NCBI RefSeq assembly: GCF_026391055.1
Contig: NZ_JAPLET010000026.1
Coordinates: forward strand, 620,001-684,000
Source of the DNA: Spirosoma sp.
Lineage (GTDB): Bacteria; Bacteroidota; Bacteroidia; Cytophagales; Spirosomataceae
Length of the DNA: 64,000 nt
Reading direction: 5' to 3'
A program made the position numbers and the translations under genes. This document shows positions 44,709 through 52,389 of this stretch, in pieces. Each line of letters begins with the position of its first letter. The stretch's first letter is position 1. The notes below the pieces were generated by a model. The model was not told where the DNA came from and did no database searches. It was given only the letters and a program-made list of their open reading frames with translations.

Positions 44709-45268
44709 GAGTTAATACCGGGAAACTTCGTAAATACCTTGCTGACAGCGTCGTTGATCTGTTCCGATGTGACGCCTTTTTTACCCAGTATACTCGATAC
44801 GGCGGCATCCCAGATAAGGCTCTCTTTTCGGGCATCAACAATGTGCAAGCTAAGCGTACCTTCCCGGTAGGTACCCACCGGTACGTCCTGACTTTGCCAG
44901 TGATACCGATATTGGCCGATATACCGGGGCGCTTCGTAAATTGTTGTGGGCCGGGTTTGTGTTTTCTCATTCACAACCGCCCCGATATTTACCAGTAAAT
45001 CAGGCTGCCCCGTACTCCGATCATCACTCACTGGCCGATAGCCCCGCTTTGTCAACTCAGTTGCAACGGCCCGTTTAACCTGCTCCATCGTGGAGCGGAA
45101 CTCAATTGTTCCCGGTGCGGGATCAACCCGACTGGTATCTACAAACGCAAAAGTTCGGTAGGAAGTCCAGGGGGCTGCACTGTCGCGTTCATTTCGCACA
45201 ATACGGTAGGGCGAACAGGCGGTTACCCCCACCAGCAACAGCATAATAAATCCTTGTATCGTTTTCAT
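44705..45268 (-). CDS. DUF4136 domain-containing lipoprotein
   Basis: This 187-residue lipoprotein has a type II signal (MKTIQGFIMLLLVGVTAC, lipidated C18). A DUF4136 domain follows, with YRTFAFVDTS, ELTKRGYRPV, TGQPDLLVNIGAVV and a YREGTLSLHIVDARKESLIWDAAV end block. The family is common in Gram-negative envelopes; its role is unknown. The gene is monocistronic, divergent from the SDR gene, and its stop codon lies within the 44-bp palindrome. Confidence 0.88.
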   Translation of the reverse strand: MKTIQGFIMLLLVGVTACSPYRIVRNERDSAAPWTSYRTFAFVDTSRVDPAPGTIEFRSTMEQVKRAVATELTKRGYRPVSDDRSTGQPDLLVNIGAVVNEKTQTRPTTIYEAPRYIGQYRYHWQSQDVPVGTYREGTLSLHIVDARKESLIWDAAVSSILGKKGVTSEQINDAVSKVFTKFPGINS

Positions 45269-45426
45269 AACATCGTGATCTGTACCTATAAACAGAACAC
45301 CGGACAGACCCGTTTTGTCCCGAAAAATTCGACTACGGACTGCGTATAAACACCGGGCTGTTAAAACAACTTTCGCTGGTTGCAGTTCCTTAGGGGAAGT
45401 GTGTACTCACTAAACAATACTAGATT

Positions 45427-46509
45427 ATGAATTCAGAGACAGGAAAAACTGCCCTGATTACCGGTGCCTCCAGCGGCATTGGTCAGGAACTTGCCAAGCT
45501 CTTCGCACAAGATGGCTATAACCTGGTTTTAGTAGGTCGCAGCGACGAAAAACTCGACCGGCTGGGCGAAGTCTTCAAAAGCAATTACGGTACTGACCAG
45601 GTTACCGTCATCACCAAAGACCTGGCGCAGGAGGATGCCGCGCAGGATGTCTATAACCAGGTAAAAGCAAAGGGCATTACCGTCAATGTACTGGTCAACG
45701 ATGCTGGGGTTGGTCTGTATGGTCTGTTTGCTACCGACACCGACTGGGAGCGGGAGAAGTCGATGATTCATCTCAACGTGCTGTCGCTAACGCAAATGAC
45801 CAAGTTGTTTCTGTACGATATGCTGGCCCGTAACGAGGGTAAAATTCTGAATCTTGCCTCGCTCCTTTCTATTACCCCTTCGCCATTGATGGCCGTTTAT
45901 GCCGGCACGAAAGCGTATGTTTATAATTTCACGCAATCGCTGGTCAACGAGTTGAAAGACACGAACGTAAGCATTACGGCCCTGCTGCCAAATGCTACGG
46001 ATACCGATTTCTTTAACAAGGCGAATGCTGAGAACACCAAAATAACCGACGAGCTACAAGACCCCGTTATGGTTGCGAAAGCCGGTTATGACGCTCTCAT
46101 GGCGGGTAAACCTAAGATTGTACCGGGCGGACTGAAAAACAAATCGTACGAAGTAATGGCGTATGTAGCCCCGCAGGAGGCACTGGCCGCGCTGATGCGC
46201 GATAAGATGTCGCAGAAGCCGGAACCCGAAGAGAAAGAACCCATGATTTCGCTTGCATGGGGCATTGGCTTCGGTATTGCCGTGATTGCGGGTATTGCGC
46301 TGACCATTGGCTACAAAAACGCCAGCCCTTACGACAAAGTACGGTACAAATACAAAGCAAAATCGGCGGGCGATGCCTTATCCAACACCTTGTCGTCGGT
46401 GTTCGATAAAGTGGCTCACAGCGTTGTAGACGCCTACCAGACCACCAAAGGCAAAGCAGAGAAATTTGCCCACAAGGAAGAGGAAATGCTGGAAGAGATA
46501 ACCGCATAA
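45427..46509 (+). CDS. SDR family oxidoreductase with C-terminal membrane helix
   Basis: This 360-residue protein has a classical short-chain dehydrogenase domain (about 1-250): NAD(P)-binding TGASSGIGQ (12-20), NDAG, the catalytic Ser in LASLLS, and Y158-x3-K162 in YAGTKAYVY. The C-terminus is unusual, adding a hydrophobic helix (about 276-297, SLAWGIGFGIAVIAGIAL) and a charged amphipathic tail with Lys/Glu-rich repeats to residue 360. The tail suggests membrane attachment. The substrate is unknown. The gene may be cotranscribed with the next, but a clear terminator lies between. Confidence 0.88.
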   Translation: MNSETGKTALITGASSGIGQELAKLFAQDGYNLVLVGRSDEKLDRLGEVFKSNYGTDQVTVITKDLAQEDAAQDVYNQVKAKGITVNVLVNDAGVGLYGLFATDTDWEREKSMIHLNVLSLTQMTKLFLYDMLARNEGKILNLASLLSITPSPLMAVYAGTKAYVYNFTQSLVNELKDTNVSITALLPNATDTDFFNKANAENTKITDELQDPVMVAKAGYDALMAGKPKIVPGGLKNKSYEVMAYVAPQEALAALMRDKMSQKPEPEEKEPMISLAWGIGFGIAVIAGIALTIGYKNASPYDKVRYKYKAKSAGDALSNTLSSVFDKVAHSVVDAYQTTKGKAEKFAHKEEEMLEEITA

Positions 46510-46534
46510 GGTAACCGGACTGTACGAATCAACT

Positions 46535-46568
46535 AACCCAATAAGCCCGTGTAAGCGCTTATTGGGTT
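46535..46568 (+). terminator. Intrinsic terminator after the SDR gene
   Basis: AACCCAATAAGC (46535-46546) pairs exactly with GCTTATTGGGTT (46557-46568) around a 10-nt loop, followed by a T/C-rich run. It separates the SDR gene from the TspO-like gene. Confidence 0.8.
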
Positions 46569-46593
46569 TCATTCATTTCAGACTCAACATAGC

Positions 46594-47544
46594 ATGAAAA
46601 ACTCATCATTTTGGCGAATTGCGACGGCGGTCTTTGCCGTTGGCAGCATCATCTATACAACCACATCCAGCAGCCGGTCACGGCAACAAAGTAAGGCCCG
46701 TCATGATGCCGACCAGAGCGGATCAGAATATGAATACGATGTGCCGGTAGAGTACGAAGAGGTCTTCGAGAAAAACATGATCGTACCGGCAGGCTGGGCA
46801 TTTGGTGTGGTCTGGTCGACGATATATTCAGGTTTGGGGGCATTGATGGTTCATCAGGCCCTGCCTTCGCAGGAGAACAACCCCCGGTACCAGAAGGCGT
46901 TGCCCTGGTGGCTGGCGAGCTGGACGCTCAACGCCATTTTTGGTCGATTCTTCTCCCAGAATGATCCCCAAAGCATTATCATTTCCGACCTGACAACCAA
47001 GTTTAACCTGCCAGCCGCTCTGGGCCTGCATCAGAGTCTGGAAATTGGCAAAACCGACGTGTCGGGGCCCGAAAAGTACCTCCGTATTCCGGTTAGTTTA
47101 TACGCGGGCTGGCTAACGGCGGCAACGGTTGTCGGCACACCGAATACCATACTGACACTAAATGCCTGGGAGCCCGATGAGGAGCGTGATGAACCCGTTT
47201 CGGCAGGAATTCTGAGTGCCACCGCCGGGGCGGGCTACCTCATTGCCAATCGACTTAACGACCCCTGGTACATGGTACCTTTCGTAGCTGGGTTTAGCGG
47301 TATTGCCACACGGCAGTGGGAAAAGCAGCCTGTGGTTGGGTGGACGGCGGCCATGCTGGCGGCTGCTTACGTTGGACTACTGGCGTACTGGCTCCCTAAA
47401 GGCAAATTCCACGAATTTGACGAGTATACAGTAGAAGATACCAAAGCTGAATTGATAAGTAGCCCAATCGAAACATGGGAACCCCATCAGGCTGGGATTG
47501 CCCGGGAGCGAATGAAGCCTATAGAAGCCGAAGGGCTCGATTAA
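46594..47544 (+). CDS. TspO/MBR-like tryptophan-rich membrane protein
   Basis: This 316-residue membrane protein has an N-terminal hydrophobic segment, an acidic loop (YEYDVPVEYEEV) and then five or more helices with TspO-type aromatic signatures: VPAGWAFGVVWSTIYSGLGAL, LPWWLASWTLNAIF and IPVSLYAGWLTAATVVGTPN. It is longer than classical TspO (about 160 residues). The extra parts are the N-terminal region and a C-terminal cytoplasmic tail. TspO-like proteins bind porphyrins or sterol-like ligands; here the ligand is unknown. Confidence 0.7.
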   Translation: MKNSSFWRIATAVFAVGSIIYTTTSSSRSRQQSKARHDADQSGSEYEYDVPVEYEEVFEKNMIVPAGWAFGVVWSTIYSGLGALMVHQALPSQENNPRYQKALPWWLASWTLNAIFGRFFSQNDPQSIIISDLTTKFNLPAALGLHQSLEIGKTDVSGPEKYLRIPVSLYAGWLTAATVVGTPNTILTLNAWEPDEERDEPVSAGILSATAGAGYLIANRLNDPWYMVPFVAGFSGIATRQWEKQPVVGWTAAMLAAAYVGLLAYWLPKGKFHEFDEYTVEDTKAELISSPIETWEPHQAGIARERMKPIEAEGLD

Positions 47545-47547
47545 AAG

Positions 47548-47577
47548 AAAGCCGCCTTGTGAGAACAAGGCGGCTTT
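47548..47577 (+). terminator. Intrinsic terminator after the TspO-like gene
   Basis: AAAGCCGCCTTGT (47548-47560) pairs perfectly with ACAAGGCGGCTTT (47565-47577) with a GAGA tetraloop and is followed by more T residues. It is a standard strong terminator. Confidence 0.9.
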
Positions 47578-47580
47578 TTT

Positions 47581-47875
47581 ATATGTGATTTTTGGTAATC
47601 CCATTGGGGTGCCCTGGTCCAGCGTATATTTTTATACAGGCCGTTCCCTACCGGGGCTGAACATATGCGGTACATTAACCCTCGGTTCTTCACGTCATAA
47701 TTTCCACTTTCGCATTTGTTTATACTATTAAAAAACGCCATAATGGCGCAATACGAGCCAGAAAGGACCATTTTCCAGCCAAATTGACCGAAAAGCCAGC
47801 GCGGTACATGATTTGTTACTAAGTAGTCATACAGTTAACAACCCAATCGCAACAGCGAACAACCTAACTACCATC
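47581..47875. other. Gene-free spacer upstream of clpB
   Basis: This stretch of almost 300 bp has no plausible coding frame on either strand. It should contain the clpB promoter. A TTGACC (about 47786) with TGATTTG some 20 bases later resembles a weak Bacteroidota promoter, but no heat-shock-type operator such as a CIRCE repeat was seen. Confidence 0.45.
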
Positions 47876-50510
47876 ATGGACTTTAAGAATTACACCATAA
47901 AAGCACAGGAGGTCGTGCAGAAGGCATCGGAGATTGCCCTCGGCAACGGCCAGCAACGGCCAGCAAAGTATTGAGACGGGGCATCTGCTCCAGGCCATTC
48001 TGTCGGAAGATGAAAACGTTGTCGGATTCATCGCCAAAAAGACCGGCGTTAATTTACAAAATACCAATGCCGCTCTACAGGCTATTCTGACTACCTACCC
48101 GAAAGTATCGGGCGGTACGAATGGTGTCTATCTGAGCAACGATACAGCCGCTGCTTTTGCCAAAGCCACCAGTTACACCAAAGAGTTCGGCGACGAATTT
48201 GTAAGCGTCGAACTGATGTTATTGGGACTAATGGGCGGCAAAGACCAAATTGCAACGTTATTGAAAGACGCCGGTTTCAACGAGAAAAAAACGAAAGCGG
48301 CCATCAACGAACTTAGAAAAGGAAATTCGGTGAAAGACCAGAACGCAGAAGCAAAATATCAATCTCTGGAGCGGTACAGCATTAACCTGAATGAACGCGC
48401 CCGAACAGGTAAAATCGACCCGGTGATTGGCCGCGACGAGGAGATTCGGCGTGTACTGCAAATCCTGAGCCGCCGTACCAAAAATAACCCGATCCTGCTC
48501 GGTGAGCCGGGCGTCGGTAAAACCGCCATTGTTGAAGGACTCGCCCCCCAGCGTATTGTTTCGGGCGACGTTCCGGAGAACCTGAAAACCAAAACCATCG
48601 TCTCACTCGACATGGGTTTGCTCATTGCGGGTGCCAAGTACAAAGGCGAGTTCGAAGAACGTTTGAAAGCCGTTATTAAAGAGGTTACTGATTCGGACGG
48701 GGAAATCATTCTCTTTATCGACGAAATTCACACGCTAGTTGGTGCCGGGGCCGGTGGCGAAGGCGCAATGGATGCCGCCAATCTGCTCAAACCAGCCCTG
48801 TCGCGTGGCGAACTGCATACCATTGGTGCCACCACGCTGAAAGAATACCAGAAATACATCGAGAAAGATAAAGCCCTCGAACGCCGTTTCCAGGCGGTTG
48901 TCGTCGACGAACCCGATATGGCCGATGCCATTTCGATTCTTCGCGGGATCAAGGATAAGTACGAGCTCCACCACGGTGTTCGGATCAAAGACGATGCGGT
49001 TATTGCGGCCGTTGAACTTTCAACCCGTTACATCACCGACCGTTTTCTGCCCGATAAAGCCATTGACCTCATGGACGAAGCAGCCGCCAAGCTCCGTCTG
49101 GAAATGGATTCCGTACCCGAAGAACTCGACGAACTGAACCGCCGGATTATGCAGTTGGAGATTGAGCGGGAAGCCATCCGTCGCGAAAACGACAAGGAAA
49201 AGGAAACCGTGCTAAACAAGCAAATCGAAGACCTGAGCGAGCAACGGAACGACCTCAAAGCCCGATGGGAAACAGAAAAGGCATCGGTCAACGAAGGGCG
49301 GACGATGAAAGAACAACTCGATCAGTTACGCTTTGAAGCCGAACAGGCCGAACGTTCCGGCGACTATGGTAAAGTAGCCGAGATTCGGTATGGCCGGATT
49401 CCCGAGATAGAAAACAAACTGAACTCCCTGGCGAAAGAAGGTAACGATACCAACTCGTCGGACCGGATGATGCAGGAGGAAGTGACAGCAGAAGACATAG
49501 CCGAGGTAGTAGCCAAATGGACCGGCATCCCTGTGTCGAAAATGCTCCAGAGTGACCGCGAAAAACTGCTCAATCTGGAAAAAGAACTGGGCAAACGCGT
49601 AGCCGGACAGGCCGAAGCCATTGAGGTAGTGGCCGATGCAGTTCGCAGGAGCCGGGCCGGTATGCAGGACCCCAAACGGCCCATTGGTTCGTTTATCTTC
49701 CTGGGTACAACCGGGGTCGGTAAAACCGAAGTAGCCCGAACATTGGCCGAGTACCTGTTCAACGATGAGAACGCACTGGTTCGGATTGATATGTCGGAAT
49801 ACCAGGAACGCCACGCCGTCAGCCGATTGATTGGTGCCCCTCCGGGATACGTGGGTTATGACGAAGGTGGCCAGTTAACGGAAGCCGTTCGCCGGAAACC
49901 TTACTCGGTGGTGTTGCTCGATGAAATTGAGAAAGCCCACCCCGATGTCTGGAACATTCTGCTGCAAGTGCTCGACGATGGTCGCCTGACCGACAACAAA
50001 GGACGTGTGGCAAACTTCAAGAACACGATCATCATCATGACCTCCAACATTGGCAGCCACCTGATTCAGGAGAAATTCGCCGAAGATGAAGGCTGGAACC
50101 ACTCGCTGGTGCTGGAAGAAGCGAAGTCGGCGGTAATGGAGTTGCTAAAACAAACCATCCGCCCCGAATTCCTGAACCGGATTGACGAGATCGTGATGTT
50201 CGAACCGCTCACCCAGGCCAACATCCGCAAGATTGTCGACATTCAATTCCGCCAGATCAAACAGCGCCTGGCCGAAAACGGTATCCAGCTCGACGCCACC
50301 GACGAAGCCCTAGCCAAATTGGGCGAAGAAGGTTTCGATCCGCAGTTTGGTGCCCGCCCGCTGAAGCGAGTGATGCAACGCCGGATACTCAATGAGCTGT
50401 CGAAGAGCATTCTCTCGGGCGAGGTCAAAAAAGACTCAGTTGTCCTGATGGAACTGACCGACGACGGCGAAATAGCCTTTACCAACCTCGACGCTGAGAT
50501 TGAGTTATAA
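47876..50510 (+). CDS. clpB: ATP-dependent disaggregase ClpB, frameshifted near the 5' end
   Basis: The gene starts with ATG at 47876 encoding MDFKNYTIKAQEVVQKASEI, the normal ClpB N-terminus. A 10-bp tandem duplication at 47945-47964 then shifts the frame, and a TGA stops it after 32 codons. Without one copy the reading frame would give 874 residues, normal for ClpB. The rest is intact: Clp N-domain, NBD1 with GEPGVGKTAIVEG and FIDEIHTLVGAG, the coiled-coil M-domain, NBD2 with GTTGVGKTEVARTLAE and VLLDEIEKAHPDV, and the sensor region GARPLKRVMQR. NBD1 also carries an extra Pro (EGLAPQRIV) just after Walker A. A TTG at 47934 is in frame with the body and could restart translation with a shortened N-domain. 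Otherwise the gene is a fresh pseudogene or holds a sequence error. Confidence 0.85.
47945..47964 (+). repeat. 10-bp tandem duplication in clpB
   Basis: AACGGCCAGC occurs twice in direct succession (47945-47954, 47955-47964), followed by AA, which extends the match by two bases. Removing one copy restores the ClpB frame exactly: ALGNGQQ followed by SIETGHLLQAIL. The duplication is therefore the cause of the frameshift. Confidence 0.85.
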
Positions 50511-50574
50511 TGGGTATTGTGAATAATAGCTGAATACAGGTTGACATTAGCTCAACTCCGGATTATCAGGTACA

Positions 50575-50628
50575 CAGTCGACACCAAACGTTAACGGGGG
50601 CTCTGTAGTTAACGTTTAGTGTCGACTG
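50575..50628. terminator. 21-bp-arm palindrome between clpB and the RiPP cluster
   Basis: CAGTCGACACCAAACGTTAA followed by C (50575-50595) pairs with 50608-50628 with one mismatch and a 12-nt loop. It lies between clpB and the last gene of the minus-strand biosynthetic operon and probably ends both transcripts. Confidence 0.75.
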
Positions 50629-50688
50629 CTATATAACGCGGACAAAAGCTATGCATAAAGTAGTTCTAGCTCTCGTCGGCCCGGTTAT

Positions 50689-51492
50689 TCACGTTAAGCT
50701 TAGAAAATACTCATTGATCAATGAAAGCGTAGTTGCCGGTTTTTCAAACAAGGCCAGGTGTCCACAGCCTTCTAAATATTTACGAGTTAATTTTTTGTAT
50801 TGCTGTTTGAGGAGTTCCGCACTTCGTTTAATGTGAGACATATCTTCGTCGCCTAATAGATAAAGACAAGGAAAGTCGATGGACCTGAGCGCGGGGACTA
50901 ACTGTCTATGGGCCAGAAAGCGGGCGAACTGGTTGTCGGCAAGTTCTTCCCAACGATGCTGCTCAATAGCCTGTAATAAAAATGGCCAGTTTTCAGATTG
51001 TTTTATTCCGGTAAAAATATGTGGAGGGCTTTTTATCCAGGCTTCGGTTAGCCAGGGCCCGTTGCCTTTCTCCTGATAAAGCCGTACCAACTCAAGGTTT
51101 TTTGTCTGAGCGTCTAAGTCCACATCCATCCCACCCACAGGAGACGAGTTCAACACCATACCCATAAATGAACTGGGATATTGAATGGCAATTTGCAAAC
51201 CTACGATCCCTCCAAATGAAAGCCCAACCAGGTACTGAGCATTCAGCGAACGGGCAGTTTGAGCAATTTGGGTTGCAAGTTGTTCGAGCCCTTGTATCTC
51301 CTGAATTCCACATGATCTTCCATGACCGGGCAAGTCGGGGGCAAGGTGCGAATAACCAGGTAGCTTATCCCAGATTATTGACCAAATCTGGTTATTCATT
51401 GTATAGCCATGAAGCCATAAGATAGTGGGACCGGCATTTTGTCGAATTCGCCAGGTAAGCCCTTCAATTTGGCAATGCTGATCTTCAGACAT
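50689..51492 (-). CDS. Alpha/beta hydrolase of the TOMM cluster
   Basis: This 267-residue cytoplasmic alpha/beta hydrolase has its nucleophile Ser in LVGLSFGGIVGLQ, the oxyanion segment LWLHGYTMNNQIWS, an acid in LLGDEDMSHIKRS and the catalytic His in GCGHLALFEKP. It is the last gene of the cluster, starting three bases after the Rieske gene. Possible roles are hydrolysis of an ester or lactone intermediate, or removal of a leader or cap. This is inferred from position only. Confidence 0.85.
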   Translation of the reverse strand: MSEDQHCQIEGLTWRIRQNAGPTILWLHGYTMNNQIWSIIWDKLPGYSHLAPDLPGHGRSCGIQEIQGLEQLATQIAQTARSLNAQYLVGLSFGGIVGLQIAIQYPSSFMGMVLNSSPVGGMDVDLDAQTKNLELVRLYQEKGNGPWLTEAWIKSPPHIFTGIKQSENWPFLLQAIEQHRWEELADNQFARFLAHRQLVPALRSIDFPCLYLLGDEDMSHIKRSAELLKQQYKKLTRKYLEGCGHLALFEKPATTLSLINEYFLSLT

Positions 51493-51495
51493 TTA

Positions 51496-52389
51496 TCAGT
51501 TAAATTGACGACAGAACCGTTGAAAACCTATTACTGCTTTTTCTTCAGTTCGTAGTCGGTTGAAACTTAGTGACCGATTTTCCCAGATAACCTTATCTAA
51601 TTCGAGCCCTTTCCGACTTTGGTCGATCAGGTATCGGCACTGTTGTAGGTCGGGTCGTGCTCCATTTTCGGGTATCGGAACGGCTATTGACAGACTTATG
51701 CACGTCTGATTGTTACGATTTTGCCGGGCAGAGGTAATGACCGTATACGGCTGATCTCCGCCTAAACTCGATACGACTAAAAAGGGGCTGTAGGCTGTTG
51801 CCGAGTAAGGAACGTCAATGGACTGTTGCCCCGGCCGACCTTTTTGCCAGGCCGAAAGGGGTAGCACGAACGTTCCGTCGATACGGAAGGCTCCCGTACT
51901 GGCCGGGTCGACCGTAAATACCGGCTCGTTCAGGATTGAATGCACTGTTCGGAAATGGAGCTGATCGAATGCATTTTCGATAACCATTTCTGGCGTAACA
52001 TTCATCACGAGTTCAAAGCCTGGAATAATATAATGGTCTTGATCGAGGGCTACCATACGTTCTTCAAACCCAAAATCACCAGATAAGGGATCTGTATGTA
52101 CGAACAAACACCCGCCTATCGATAACAGCTTGTATTCTGTTAAAGAGTATCCCTCCTCGGAAGGGTGCTGGAGTCCAACAGCACACCCATGAAACGGGCA
52201 AATGACCGTATTGCCTACCAATTTGCCGCCAATGGCAAGATTGGCCCCTCGGTGTGGGCAAAAAGCGTTATAGGCCCGGAAGGTTTGGCCCTCGCGAAGC
52301 AGCATAATTGTCCCTTGGCTTACATCGCCAACAGTGATGGATTGCTTAATATCGCGTTCAAATCCAAGTTGATACCAGCCTTTTTGCAT
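51496..52389 (-). CDS. Rieske non-haem iron oxygenase of the TOMM cluster
   Basis: This 297-residue oxygenase has an N-terminal Rieske [2Fe-2S] domain with CPHRGANL and CPFHGCAVG (two Cys and two His). Its catalytic domain carries the mononuclear iron facial triad region VIENAFDQLHFRTVH, where the Asp and two His residues are expected. Such enzymes hydroxylate, desaturate or demethylate small substrates and need a reductase, which is not encoded nearby. The first 70 bp overlap the 3' end of the preceding 754-residue gene in another frame. Within the cluster it probably tailors the azole peptide. Confidence 0.88.
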   Translation of the reverse strand: MQKGWYQLGFERDIKQSITVGDVSQGTIMLLREGQTFRAYNAFCPHRGANLAIGGKLVGNTVICPFHGCAVGLQHPSEEGYSLTEYKLLSIGGCLFVHTDPLSGDFGFEERMVALDQDHYIIPGFELVMNVTPEMVIENAFDQLHFRTVHSILNEPVFTVDPASTGAFRIDGTFVLPLSAWQKGRPGQQSIDVPYSATAYSPFLVVSSLGGDQPYTVITSARQNRNNQTCISLSIAVPIPENGARPDLQQCRYLIDQSRKGLELDKVIWENRSLSFNRLRTEEKAVIGFQRFCRQFN

